Positions 8,491 through 17,295 of a stretch of 64,000 nucleotides of DNA are shown one piece after another. Where the stretch lies: contig NZ_JAUFPZ010000002.1 in NCBI RefSeq assembly GCF_030409505.1, positions 1,426,001 through 1,490,000 on the forward strand. The letters run 5' to 3'. This DNA comes from Zunongwangia endophytica (GTDB lineage Bacteria > Bacteroidota > Bacteroidia > Flavobacteriales > Flavobacteriaceae). The number at the start of each line of letters is the position of its first letter. Position 1 is the first letter of the stretch. The notes under the pieces were generated by a model. It saw only the letters and a program-made list of their open reading frames with translations. It was not told the DNA's origin and made no database searches. A program made the translations under genes and the position numbers.

Positions 8491-8504
8491 ATCTAGTTTA
8501 AAAA

Positions 8505-9104
8505 CTATGCCTTTATTTTTGACGCTAAGCTTACGGCTCTTTTCACCTGAGCTGCAATTGCTTTCTTATCTTTCTCTGATAGGTCACTTCCGCCTACCAT
8601 ACTAAAACCATAAGGGTTACCACCGGTTTCAAAAATAACAGGATCTGTATATCCAGGATTTGCGATTACCGCGCCCCAGTGCATCATCGCTTTATATAAA
8701 GAAATTAGAGTAGCTTCTTGTCCTCCATGAGGATTTGCAGCACTTGTCATTCCACTTACTACTTTATCGACTAATTTTCCTTCTTGCCATAATGGTCCTG
8801 TTGTATCCATCAAACTACTAAACTGTGATGGCAGGTTACCATATCTTGTAGGCGCTGAAAATATAATTGCATCGGCCCAATCAAAATCATCGGCAGAAGC
8901 TACTGGAATGTCTTTAGTCGCATTATAATGCTTCACCCAATCTTCGTTTCCTTTCATAATTTCTTCAGGAACCGTCTCTTCTACTCTTAAAAATTTAATC
9001 TCTTTTACTCCTAAATCTTTAGCAGCTTCTTCAGCTACTTTAGACATTTGATAATTGGTACCGGTTGCGCTGTAATAAATGATAGCAAGTTTTATATCTT
9101 TCAT
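8505..9104 (-). CDS. wrbA: NAD(P)H:quinone oxidoreductase WrbA
   Basis: FMN-dependent flavodoxin-like enzyme that reduces quinones by two electrons. The 199-residue length matches. The FMN phosphate loop is YYSATGTNYQMS (residues 10-21); the isoalloxazine loop contains SAPTRYGNLPSQF (about 84-96) and the WrbA-specific SAANPHGGQEATL segment follows near 121. It is a single-gene unit on the minus strand between two terminators. No TAnnTTTG box is evident upstream. Confidence 0.93.
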   Translation of the reverse strand: MKDIKLAIIYYSATGTNYQMSKVAEEAAKDLGVKEIKFLRVEETVPEEIMKGNEDWVKHYNATKDIPVASADDFDWADAIIFSAPTRYGNLPSQFSSLMDTTGPLWQEGKLVDKVVSGMTSAANPHGGQEATLISLYKAMMHWGAVIANPGYTDPVIFETGGNPYGFSMVGGSDLSEKDKKAIAAQVKRAVSLASKIKA

Positions 9105-9198
9105 AATTTATTTTTTTCTAATTTAAAACGAATATGCTAGCTTAGGAAAAAACAAGTTTTAAAGTTTTGATAATTCTCTTAGAATCTGATCAATAATA

Positions 9199-9218
9199 AA
9201 GCCTGCACTTAGCAGGCT
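9199..9218 (-). terminator. Terminator after the 50-residue peptide gene
   Basis: Stem AGCCTGC / GCAGGCT with a 5-base loop; read on the minus strand it is followed by TTTATTATT. It lies 8 bases beyond the stop codon of the peptide gene at 9226. Confidence 0.6.
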
Positions 9219-9225
9219 GTAGGTT

Positions 9226-9378
9226 TTAATTTAAAAGCATTTCATAATCTTCAGTCTTACCAGGCAAAACTTTTAATGCTTTCGAATAGTTTAATAGAAA
9301 CTTGATGGTTTCTTCTTTAGGCTTCAAATGTTGTGATTTTTCTTCTCTCGAAGGTTTTTCAAAGTAAATGTTCTCCAT
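9226..9378 (-). CDS. Small protein, 50 residues, linked to sigma factor gene
   Basis: An unlisted open frame from ATG 9378-9376 to TAA 9228-9226. The protein is charged and without a signal peptide; it contains REEKSQHLKPKEET and a hydrophobic/basic helix KFLLNYSKALKVLP, and ends EDYEMLLN. It starts 63 bases after the sigma factor stop on the same strand and is closed by its own terminator, which supports it being a gene. Function is unknown. A cotranscribed small protein after a sigma factor could be a modulator, but nothing in the sequence proves this. Confidence 0.65.
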   Translation of the reverse strand: MENIYFEKPSREEKSQHLKPKEETIKFLLNYSKALKVLPGKTEDYEMLLN

Positions 9379-9440
9379 TAAAACGTTATTAAGATGGTTA
9401 TACAATTATATAACGACACTCATAACGTAATATTGCATCA

Positions 9441-10025
9441 TTAATTTGTTAAAACCATATTATGCTTTTCTATAATTTTTCTAAGATTTATCAAAGCATA
9501 TCGCATTCTACCTAAAGCCGTATTAATGCTTACTCCGGTTCTTTCAGAGATTTCTTTAAAACTCATCTCTTTATAAATACGCATGGTAAGCACCTCCAAT
9601 TGGTCTTCAGGAAGTTCTCTAATTACTTCGCGCAAATCGGTTTCGATCTGATCTTTAATAATTTGTTTTTCGGCATTTAATCCTGAATCACTTAAAACTG
9701 AAAAAATATTGAAATCACCGCTATTATCAAATTTCGGCATTCTTTTATTTCTTCTAAAGTGGTCAATCACTAAATTATGTGCAATACGCATCACCCAAGG
9801 TAAAAATTTACCTTCTTCATTATATTTTCCTTTTTTTAAAGTGTTGATGACTTTGATGAATGTGTCCTGAAAAATATCTTCAGATATATCTTTGTCAAAT
9901 ACCTTAGAATAAATGAAACTGTAAATTCTTTGTTGATGACGATGAATAAGTTCTGAGAGGGCCAATTCGTTTCCGTTAATGTAGTCTTTAACAAGAATGG
10001 CATCTGTTACCTTAGTTTTTTCCAT
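9441..10025 (-). CDS. RNA polymerase sigma factor, ECF-like sigma-70
   Basis: Sigma-70 family factor of 194 residues with region 2 (about 20-90; DISEDIFQDTFIKV and WVMRIAHNLVIDHFRR) and region 4 (about 130-185; LPEDQLEVLTMRIYKEMSFKEISE, a helix-turn-helix). Regions 1 and 3 are absent, as in ECF sigmas. No anti-sigma factor gene is adjacent; a 50-residue peptide gene follows instead. The leader is about 92 bases, contains a 12-bp inverted repeat whose inner arm touches the start codon, and is driven by a near-perfect TTTG-N21-TAnnTTTG promoter, so post-transcriptional control is likely. Confidence 0.88.
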   Translation of the reverse strand: MEKTKVTDAILVKDYINGNELALSELIHRHQQRIYSFIYSKVFDKDISEDIFQDTFIKVINTLKKGKYNEEGKFLPWVMRIAHNLVIDHFRRNKRMPKFDNSGDFNIFSVLSDSGLNAEKQIIKDQIETDLREVIRELPEDQLEVLTMRIYKEMSFKEISERTGVSINTALGRMRYALINLRKIIEKHNMVLTN

Positions 10026-10088
10026 ACAGTTACTTTTAAAGGGATTTACCCTGTCTTAGAATAGGTTATTTAGATAAAAAGTAACTGT
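10026..10088 (-). promoter_or_regulatory. Leader inverted repeat abutting the sigma factor start codon
   Basis: Perfect 12-bp arms ACAGTTACTTTT (10026-10037) and AAAAGTAACTGT (10077-10088), 39 bases apart. Both lie inside the predicted transcript (start near 10117), and the inner arm ends directly before the ATG at 10025. In RNA this would make a stem that masks the ribosome entry region; a small GGGTAAATCCC hairpin sits in the loop. A DNA operator for a dimeric regulator is the alternative. Confidence 0.55.
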
Positions 10089-10122
10089 GTTTAATAGGCA
10101 ACGTTGTTTTTTAGATTGGCTT

Positions 10123-10155
10123 CAAATATAATAAACAAAATTTAAGAAATGCAAA
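10123..10155 (-). promoter_or_regulatory. Promoter of the sigma factor gene
   Basis: Minus-strand TTTG at 10155-10152 and TATATTTG at 10130-10123, with 21 bases between them: both Bacteroidota elements at the expected spacing. Predicted transcription start near 10117. Confidence 0.65.
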
Positions 10156-10220
10156 CGAAAGCTTAAAATTTTAACAATACTATAGGATTTTAATGGCTTT
10201 TCGCACTGGTATAGATTAAG

Positions 10221-10228
10221 TACCTTTG
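10221..10228 (+). promoter_or_regulatory. -7 promoter box of uvrA
   Basis: TACCTTTG, a TAnnTTTG match, with TTTTC about 20 bases upstream as a weak -33 element. Predicted start near 10234, leader about 19 bases. Confidence 0.5.
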
Positions 10229-10252
10229 CATACTTATTGCTAGAAAGAGACC

Positions 10253-13042
10253 ATGAATATTGATTTAGAGAAAATAAACCCCAAAGAAAATATTATTATT
10301 AAGGGTGCAAAACTGCACAATCTTAAAAATATAAACGTTGTTATACCGCGTAATAAACTGGTAGTGATTACCGGCCTTTCTGGCTCGGGTAAATCCAGTT
10401 TAGCATTCGATACTTTATATGCCGAAGGACAACGGCGTTATGTTGAAAGTTTATCTTCGTATGCGCGCCAATTCCTGGGAAGACTGAATAAGCCAAAAGT
10501 CGATTATATTAAAGGAATTGCACCTGCAATAGCTATCGAACAGAAGGTAAATTCTACCAACCCGCGATCTACCGTAGGAACTTCTACTGAAATTTACGAC
10601 TATCTAAAATTACTTTACGCACGTATCGGTAGAACATTTTCTCCGGTATCAGGTAGAGAAGTAAAAAAAGATTCGGTTACCGATGTGATTAAGTTCGTCA
10701 AAGCATTTCCCGATCGTACGAAACTCCTCCTCCTTGCTCCTATTTTTGTGGAAGAAGGAAGAGATTTGGATGAAAAAATTAAAATTCTTGCACAACAAGG
10801 TTACAGCCGAATTAAAATTGCAGATGAAGTTCTTAGAATTGATGAAGCCGATTTAAGTAAAGCTAAGCCTGAAAATACTTCTCTCGTCGTAGATCGTGTT
10901 ATTAAAAAGGATGATGAAGACTTCTATAATCGATTAGCCGATGCTATCGAAGCAGCGTTTTTTGAAGGTAAAGGGGAATTATTTGTAGAAACACTTGCAG
11001 ATAATAAATTACATCACTTCAGTAATAAATTTGAGCTTGATGGAATGAATTTCTTGGAACCCAACGTCCATTTATTCAGTTTTAATAATCCTTACGGTGC
11101 ATGTCCAAAATGTGAAGGTTATGGCGATGTAATCGGTATTGATGCAGATTTAGTAATCCCTAACACCGGTTTATCTATTTACGAAAATGCTATTTATCCA
11201 TGGCGTGGTGATAGTATGAGTTGGTATCGGGATCAATTGATTAATAATTCTCATAAGTTCGATTTTCCGATACATAAACCTTATTTCGAACTAACTCAGG
11301 AGCAACAAGATTTGGTATGGAACGGTAATCAATATTTTGAAGGATTAAATCAGTTTTTTGACTTTTTAGAACGAAAAGCTTACAAGATTCAAAATCGTGT
11401 AATGTTATCGCGTTACCGCGGAAAAACAAAATGTTCCACCTGCAACGGAAAGCGATTGCGACAAGAAGCAGAATATGTAAAGATCAACGGAACCAGTATT
11501 ACTGAACTGGTTGTAAAACCTCTTGATAAAGTAAGAGCCTTTTTTGCCGAGTTGAAATTGGACGAATATGAAGAGGTAATTGCAAAACGCCTGCTTACTG
11601 AAATCAATAACCGACTTAAATTCTTATCTGAAGTAGGCTTAGATTATCTTACACTAAACCGGAAATCGAATACCCTTTCTGGTGGAGAATCTCAACGTAT
11701 TAATCTGGCAACTTCTTTAGGTAGTAGCCTTGTAGGCTCCATGTATATTTTGGATGAACCTTCGATTGGTTTGCACCCGAGAGATAGCGAGCGCTTGATA
11801 GGTGTTCTTAAAAACCTGCGCGATTTAGGGAATACCGTAATTGTTGTAGAGCATGATGAAGAAATCATGAAAGAAGCCGACGAAATTATCGATATAGGTC
11901 CTGAAGCTGGTACGCATGGTGGTCATGTGGTAGCAACAGGAACCTTGAAAGAAATTCTGAAATCAGATTCACTTACCGCGCAATATCTCACAGATAAAAA
12001 ACGTATCGAAGTTCCTAAAGAAAGAAAAAAATGGACTCGAGAAATCAATATTCTTGGCGCAAGAGAAAACAATCTTAAAAATATTGATGTTACTTTTCCA
12101 TTAGGAATATTTACCGCGATTACGGGAGTTTCAGGAAGTGGTAAAAGTACGCTGGTAAAAAAATTACTTTATCCCGCAGTACAGAAACAACTTGGCGGTT
12201 ATGGTGAAAAGGTAGGCCAGTTTAGCGGAATTAAAGGAGATTTTAAAAATCTAAAATCAGTTGAATTTGTAGATCAAAACCCAATTGGTAGATCTTCAAG
12301 ATCAAACCCGGTAACTTATATTAAAGCTTACGATGATGTAAGAAATCTTTTTTCATCTCAAAAAATCTCAAAAATTAGAGGTTATAAACCAAAGCATTTT
12401 TCTTTTAATGTTGATGGCGGCCGCTGTGAAACCTGTAAAGGTGAAGGTGAAGTAACTATCGAAATGCAGTTTATGGCTGATGTTCATTTGCAATGCGAAG
12501 CTTGCGATGGAAAACGCTTTAAAAAGGAAATTCTTGAAGTAAAATTCAATGAAAAAAACATTGATGATATTTTAAATATGACCATCGATGATGCTATTGA
12601 CTTTTTCGACATGCACAACGAAAATAAAATAGCTAATAAATTGCAACCTTTACAAGATGTAGGATTAGGATATGTTCAACTAGGACAAAGTTCTTCTACG
12701 CTATCTGGAGGGGAAGCACAGCGTATTAAATTAGCTTCTTTCTTGATAAAGGGAAACACAAAAGATAAAGCACTGTTTATTTTTGATGAGCCGACTACCG
12801 GACTTCATTTTCATGATATTCAGAAATTATTAAAATCATTTAATGCGCTGATTGATAAAGGCCATACCGTAATTGTGATAGAACATAATATGGATTTAGT
12901 AAAATGCGCAGATTTTGTTATCGATTTAGGTGCTGAGGGTGGCGAAAATGGTGGTTATCTTGTAACGCAAGGAACTCCAGAGCAAGTTGCAAAACATAAA
13001 GATTCCTACACAGCAGGTTATTTAAAATCAAAACTGAAATAA
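10253..13042 (+). CDS. uvrA: Excinuclease ABC subunit A
   Basis: Damage-recognition ATPase of nucleotide excision repair. The 929-residue protein carries two ABC ATPase modules: Walker [11 protein letters not shown] (41-50) and [10 protein letters not shown] (about 629), with signatures [12 protein letters not shown] and [12 protein letters not shown]. The UvrB-binding domain (about 131-250) is present, so this is a UvrA1-type protein rather than UvrA2. The zinc module in the second half is complete (CETC and CEAC pairs about 20 residues apart). The first zinc module is not: only CPKC at 284-287 remains, and the earlier Cys pair expected near 255-260 is replaced by [11 protein letters not shown]. 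Confidence 0.95.
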   Translation: MNIDLEKINPKENIIIKGAKLHNLKNINVVIPRNKLVVITGLSGSGKSSLAFDTLYAEGQRRYVESLSSYARQFLGRLNKPKVDYIKGIAPAIAIEQKVNSTNPRSTVGTSTEIYDYLKLLYARIGRTFSPVSGREVKKDSVTDVIKFVKAFPDRTKLLLLAPIFVEEGRDLDEKIKILAQQGYSRIKIADEVLRIDEADLSKAKPENTSLVVDRVIKKDDEDFYNRLADAIEAAFFEGKGELFVETLADNKLHHFSNKFELDGMNFLEPNVHLFSFNNPYGACPKCEGYGDVIGIDADLVIPNTGLSIYENAIYPWRGDSMSWYRDQLINNSHKFDFPIHKPYFELTQEQQDLVWNGNQYFEGLNQFFDFLERKAYKIQNRVMLSRYRGKTKCSTCNGKRLRQEAEYVKINGTSITELVVKPLDKVRAFFAELKLDEYEEVIAKRLLTEINNRLKFLSEVGLDYLTLNRKSNTLSGGESQRINLATSLGSSLVGSMYILDEPSIGLHPRDSERLIGVLKNLRDLGNTVIVVEHDEEIMKEADEIIDIGPEAGTHGGHVVATGTLKEILKSDSLTAQYLTDKKRIEVPKERKKWTREINILGARENNLKNIDVTFPLGIFTAITGVSGSGKSTLVKKLLYPAVQKQLGGYGEKVGQFSGIKGDFKNLKSVEFVDQNPIGRSSRSNPVTYIKAYDDVRNLFSSQKISKIRGYKPKHFSFNVDGGRCETCKGEGEVTIEMQFMADVHLQCEACDGKRFKKEILEVKFNEKNIDDILNMTIDDAIDFFDMHNENKIANKLQPLQDVGLGYVQLGQSSSTLSGGEAQRIKLASFLIKGNTKDKALFIFDEPTTGLHFHDIQKLLKSFNALIDKGHTVIVIEHNMDLVKCADFVIDLGAEGGENGGYLVTQGTPEQVAKHKDSYTAGYLKSKLK

Positions 13043-13112
13043 ATAAAATTAACACACAAATATCTATAATTCAATACTTTAAATCATTTCACCAAAGATA
13101 TATAATTTCTCT

Positions 13113-13145
13113 AAAGAGCCTTTAAAAGGCTCTTTCTTAGTTTTT
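13113..13145 (+). terminator. Terminator after uvrA
   Basis: Stem AAAGAGCC / GGCTCTTT with a 7-base loop (13113-13135), followed by CTTAGTTTTT. Confidence 0.7.
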
Positions 13146-13212
13146 GGCATGCGCTTTGTAATTACTAAGCTGTAGCCAGCTACTACTTCAGTATTAATTA
13201 AAAACTTACGCC

Positions 13213-14448
13213 ATGAAAAAATTTACCTTAATATTTTCCATATTGTTTCTAGGTTTGGTGAATATCGCCAAAGCTGACGAAACGAACTTCAGAAATGGCT
13301 ATAATGATTCCTTCATTTTTATTGAAGGAGGCGTTGAATTTTCAATTTATCCGAATGGTGAGTTCGACTTTTATTATAATCCTGCATTTAGAAGATCTAG
13401 CGTTGTAAATATATCAGTTCCGCATGTAAACATCAGTTTTAACTCCGGTTATAATTATGATCCTTACATACAATATGATGATTATGGTGCGGTAATTCAG
13501 ATAGAGCAAGTACCTGTGTATTATGACTATTATGGTAGAATTGTTCAGGCTGGAGATATTGTAATTGATTACGATCGTTATGGATATGTAATGAATGTAG
13601 GAAATCTATTTGTTCAATACGATCCATACCATAGAATCGCTGGATATAGAGGTTATATTAATGCTTATAATAGAGGTTATGTGTATCGTCCTTGGCATCG
13701 ATACTATAGAAGACCAAGAGCCAATTTTAGCGTGGTATTTAATCGCCCATACAGAGCATATTATCAGCCTTCTAGAATCACATATGTAAAACATGTGAAT
13801 TATTATAATACTCATCACAATAGGAGATCTTATAAAAATTTCCATAGACCGGGAGAAAAGGTAAGAAGTTATAACCGGGGAAGAAGAGTTGCTGAGCGTA
13901 GAGATGTGCGATCTAATAGATCTAGTTCTAGAAGAAGTGATCGGGTAGCAACTAGGTCTCAAATTTCAAGAAAGGATAATAATAGATCGACTAGAAGCAC
14001 TTCTTCTAGAAATCGAAACAAAACGATTATTGGATCTAGAAATGAAAGAAGTTCAACTTCCAGAGGCACGGTAAATAATAGTTCTAGCAGGTCTAGAAAT
14101 AATGCGAGAATCACCAATAAGCGAGCTTCAGAAAATAATAATAATTCTAGAAGAAGTACAAATTCACGATCGGTAAGAACCGCTCCCAGAAGTTCAAATT
14201 CTTCTGCAAATCAAAGAAAAGCAGCTGTAGTGAAAAGAGAGCGTAATGCAAGCACCAGAAGTGCGAATACCAGATCGCAAAGAACGGTAAAAGCGCAACG
14301 TCCAACGCAGCAAAAAGAAGTAAGAAGAGCAGCTACAAATAGAAGTAGAAATACAAGTGCCAGAAGCTCAAGATCTAGCAATAGAAGTAACGCAAGAAAA
14401 ACCTCACGTTCTCAAAGTTCGGCACGAAATGTGAGAACTAGAGATTAG
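13213..14448 (+). CDS. Secreted protein with Tyr repeats and Arg/Ser-rich tail
   Basis: A 411-residue protein I do not recognise. A clear signal peptide (MKKFTLIF..., cleavage likely after AKA at 19-21) is followed by a beta-like region 22-87, then four consecutive 16-residue repeats at 88-151 each starting YDxY(G/H) and carrying aromatic residues, then a Tyr/Arg/His segment to about 190. From about 190 to the end the sequence is almost only Arg, Ser, Asn, Thr and Ala, with many RS, SR and NN pairs and no hydrophobic core, hence disordered and strongly basic. An export role as a surface or matrix polycation is an inference. It is flanked by terminators, so it is a single gene. Confidence 0.75.
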   Translation: MKKFTLIFSILFLGLVNIAKADETNFRNGYNDSFIFIEGGVEFSIYPNGEFDFYYNPAFRRSSVVNISVPHVNISFNSGYNYDPYIQYDDYGAVIQIEQVPVYYDYYGRIVQAGDIVIDYDRYGYVMNVGNLFVQYDPYHRIAGYRGYINAYNRGYVYRPWHRYYRRPRANFSVVFNRPYRAYYQPSRITYVKHVNYYNTHHNRRSYKNFHRPGEKVRSYNRGRRVAERRDVRSNRSSSRRSDRVATRSQISRKDNNRSTRSTSSRNRNKTIIGSRNERSSTSRGTVNNSSSRSRNNARITNKRASENNNNSRRSTNSRSVRTAPRSSNSSANQRKAAVVKRERNASTRSANTRSQRTVKAQRPTQQKEVRRAATNRSRNTSARSSRSSNRSNARKTSRSQSSARNVRTRD

Positions 14449-14482
14449 AGTTCATAATTTAATTTTTTGGTTGGTTAGTTGG

Positions 14483-14520
14483 AAAACCCCCTGTGGCGCA
14501 AGCCCGGGGGTTTTCTTTTT
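14483..14520. terminator. Bidirectional terminator
   Basis: Stem AAAACCCCC / GGGGGTTTT around a 14-base loop, with T-rich flank on the plus side; closes the secreted-protein gene and the convergent flippase gene. Confidence 0.8.
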
Positions 14521-14547
14521 ACTCTATTTTAGATGAATTGGCTCAAG

Positions 14548-16008
14548 TTATTTAAGCTTCGACAAAATACCTTGAATCATCCCATTTATATCTTCTGAAA
14601 GTCTTAAAGAATATATTACTGAAATATAAAGCAGAACAGTAATGCCACCCTTTAGTGCAATGCTAAAAATAGGATGAAACGGAAATTCCCAGAAATAAAA
14701 AGCTAAAGTAAAAATTGAAGTCAGTCCAAAAAGTAGTACACTTTTTTTAGTGAAAGGATGCATTTTAAATTTCTGAAAAACTAAATAGATTTTTGACGAA
14801 TTATAAATAAAGAAAGCGATAAAAGAAGCTACGGCAGCCCCCTCAATACCAAATCTTGGTATAAAAAATAAGTTTAGAACAAAGGCCAATACGACCAATA
14901 ATACCCCGATCCCTAATACAAGACGATAATAATCTGAATTGAAAAGAATACTGTTATTAATTGCCAAAACATTGTCGTACAGTTTCACCAAAGAGATTAA
15001 AAGCACGATTAGAATACTTAACGAATATTCTTCAGGAATTAGGCGATAAAGCGTGTGCACATTGGTTAAAATCAAAACAAAAATTAGCGCACTTACGATC
15101 GACAAGCTTATCGAACTTCGTTTGTAAAGATCTTCTAATTTTTTAAAATTTCTAGTGTTTAAGTATTCCGCAGTAATAGGATTTGTGATTTGATGCATCG
15201 CTTTTTGCGGTACAGAAATCACGGTAGCGATATAAATACCAATTCCATAAATTGCCACGTTTTCTATAGGCAAATAAGATTCGATCATTACTTTATCTAA
15301 ATCCAACAACGCAGTCGCTACAGAAGCTGCAATGAGAATTAACGCGGTATATTTTAAAACTCGTGATAGGTTAGCCGGAAAACTAAATTTCAACGAAGGC
15401 CGATGCAGTTTAAAAGCATAACTTCCCATAATTATTAACCGAATTAGGAAAACTATTCCTACTCCGTACATAAAATGATCGGCCTGCAGCAAATCAAAAT
15501 ACACTGAAAATAATAGTATTGTGGTTCCCAGTCTATGAACCACTTCTTTCATAAAATTACCAAAAACACTCTTGTAATAAATCTTAGCCCAGGCAAAAAA
15601 TACTTCAAAATAAGCCGTTGCGACCGCCAAAAGGTAGATCAGCCAAACGTAAGGTTTTACCAACTCATTACCATCAGAAAAATAATTCAGTAAAAATTCA
15701 TAAGTAAAATGCCCAATAAGTCCTAAGATTAGAGAAATTCCTAAAGGAAGATAAAGTGCCAAATTCAACAATTTATCCTTCTCTTCTCTGGTTTTATAGC
15801 TAGTGAAGAATTTCACGATCGTACTATGCACTCCAAAGGCCATAAAAGGCCACATTAAATTTGCTGCAGAAAGTAGAAAACTAACCAGCCCGTAATATTG
15901 CTGATCGAGAAAATAAGTATATAAAAAAAGCGTGTTTAACGCGCCAAGCCCAAACCCCACATAAGTGGTCATCATGTTTTTGACCGACTGGTTAATAATT
16001 ACGCCCAT
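14548..16008 (-). CDS. Polysaccharide flippase (MATE/MOP superfamily)
   Basis: Membrane exporter of 486 residues with about 14 hydrophobic segments, including the first pair MTTYVGFGLGALNTLFLYTY and the long run to KIYLVFQKF. The pattern fits the oligosaccharide flippase (Wzx-like) branch of the MOP superfamily, which moves lipid-linked glycans across the inner membrane. It is the last gene of a tight minus-strand run, starting 3 bases after the GT4 glycosyltransferase stop. Substrate cannot be read from the sequence. Confidence 0.85.
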   Translation of the reverse strand: MGVIINQSVKNMMTTYVGFGLGALNTLFLYTYFLDQQYYGLVSFLLSAANLMWPFMAFGVHSTIVKFFTSYKTREEKDKLLNLALYLPLGISLILGLIGHFTYEFLLNYFSDGNELVKPYVWLIYLLAVATAYFEVFFAWAKIYYKSVFGNFMKEVVHRLGTTILLFSVYFDLLQADHFMYGVGIVFLIRLIIMGSYAFKLHRPSLKFSFPANLSRVLKYTALILIAASVATALLDLDKVMIESYLPIENVAIYGIGIYIATVISVPQKAMHQITNPITAEYLNTRNFKKLEDLYKRSSISLSIVSALIFVLILTNVHTLYRLIPEEYSLSILIVLLISLVKLYDNVLAINNSILFNSDYYRLVLGIGVLLVVLAFVLNLFFIPRFGIEGAAVASFIAFFIYNSSKIYLVFQKFKMHPFTKKSVLLFGLTSIFTLAFYFWEFPFHPIFSIALKGGITVLLYISVIYSLRLSEDINGMIQGILSKLK

Positions 16009-16011
16009 ACT

Positions 16012-17292
16012 TTAGTTTTTGATCAATTCAGCTAATGTTTTAGTGAGGCTTTTACGCTGATAGTCCTCAATATATTTGCTATTCGAAATTAGTTGGTTTT
16101 CGCGATATTTTTGATAAGAACTTAAAATAAAATCTTTTAAGGCCGAATCTTGATGATATTCGAAACTTTCGCCTGAAGTCGTTTCTTTAATAATTTGGGC
16201 AACATCCCAGTGCGGCGGCCCAATTGCCAATATTGGACGTTTTGCAGCTAAATATTCGAATAATTTCCCGGCGATAATTCCTTTAGTTTCTTCGGAATTA
16301 ATTTCGATGAGCAATAAAAGCTGACTTGTTTTCTGAACTTCTAAAGCTTGCTGATGACTTATATAACCGCCAAGCTCTAAATTATCAGAGAGACCAACTT
16401 CATTTATACTTTGTAGCACATCGTCACTTACCGCGCCATATAGTTTCAATTTAAAATCGCTACGGAAATTTTTATTTTCTTCGGAAATTTCAGCTAAAAC
16501 TTCCCAAAGTTTCTTAGGGTTTCTTCCCGATAACAAAGAACCAATATGAGAAATACTGAAAGATTTATCTAATTTCGATTCGGTTTGCAATTCAGTATCA
16601 AAACCATTGGTGATTACTGTAATGGGTTTCATAGTTTTTGAAGCAAATTCTTTTTTGGTCGTAAAACTCGTCGTAATAATCTGGTCGGCCGTTTTTAAAA
16701 CTTCCCTTTCTAATTTCTGATGTTTTGCTGCAGATGATGTGGTTAGTTTTAATTCTTTTTGATAACCAATTTGCGTCCACGGATCGCGAAAATCGGCAAT
16801 CCAATTTAGGTTTAATTGCTTTTTTAAACCCAAAGCTATAAGGTGCAAACTATGTGGAGGACCTGTGGTGATTACCGTATCAATATTGGACTTTTCTAGG
16901 TAAGATTTTAAGAATTTCACCGAAGGTTTTATCCAAAACCTTCTTGCATCGGGAATAAAAAAATTACCGCGAATGTAAAGCATCAGTTTTTGAACCGTGC
17001 TTTGCTTTTCTTTCTTTTTAATAATCCCTGAACTTATCGTTTTTGTATCCTTCTTCGATAAAAACGAAGCAAATTTATATGGTTCAAAAATCGGCTGACG
17101 TATAATTTCTAAATCTTCTGGAACTTCCTTTTCAAAAGACTCATCAATAAGCGGATAATTTGGATTTTCTGGAACAAAAACTATAGGCTCCACCCCAAAA
17201 TCACGGAGATATTTTACGAATTTCAACCATCGCTGAACGCCAGGACCACCAGCTGGAGGCCAGTAATAGGTAATGATCAGCACTTTTTTCAT
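16012..17292 (-). CDS. Glycosyltransferase, GT4-like (GT-B fold)
   Basis: A 426-residue glycosyltransferase. The N-terminal donor-side loop reads YYWPPAGGPGVQRWLKFVKY (8-27), typical of GT4 enzymes of Bacteroidota; the acceptor domain segment NWIADFRDPWTQIG follows near 170; the C-terminal nucleotide-sugar region contains FSISHIGSLLSGRNP and the acidic ExGKLFEYLAAKRPILA motif near 350. It lies between a YfhO-like gene and the flippase with 3-base gaps, so all three are probably one transcript for a surface glycan. Confidence 0.88.
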   Translation of the reverse strand: MKKVLIITYYWPPAGGPGVQRWLKFVKYLRDFGVEPIVFVPENPNYPLIDESFEKEVPEDLEIIRQPIFEPYKFASFLSKKDTKTISSGIIKKKEKQSTVQKLMLYIRGNFFIPDARRFWIKPSVKFLKSYLEKSNIDTVITTGPPHSLHLIALGLKKQLNLNWIADFRDPWTQIGYQKELKLTTSSAAKHQKLEREVLKTADQIITTSFTTKKEFASKTMKPITVITNGFDTELQTESKLDKSFSISHIGSLLSGRNPKKLWEVLAEISEENKNFRSDFKLKLYGAVSDDVLQSINEVGLSDNLELGGYISHQQALEVQKTSQLLLLIEINSEETKGIIAGKLFEYLAAKRPILAIGPPHWDVAQIIKETTSGESFEYHQDSALKDFILSSYQKYRENQLISNSKYIEDYQRKSLTKTLAELIKN

Positions 17293-17295
17293 AAC

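Noticed and set aside
13606..13962. A 118-residue minus-strand open frame inside the Tyr/Arg-rich protein gene.
   Set aside because: It results from the repetitive, biased codons of the secreted protein gene; no promoter box or domain.
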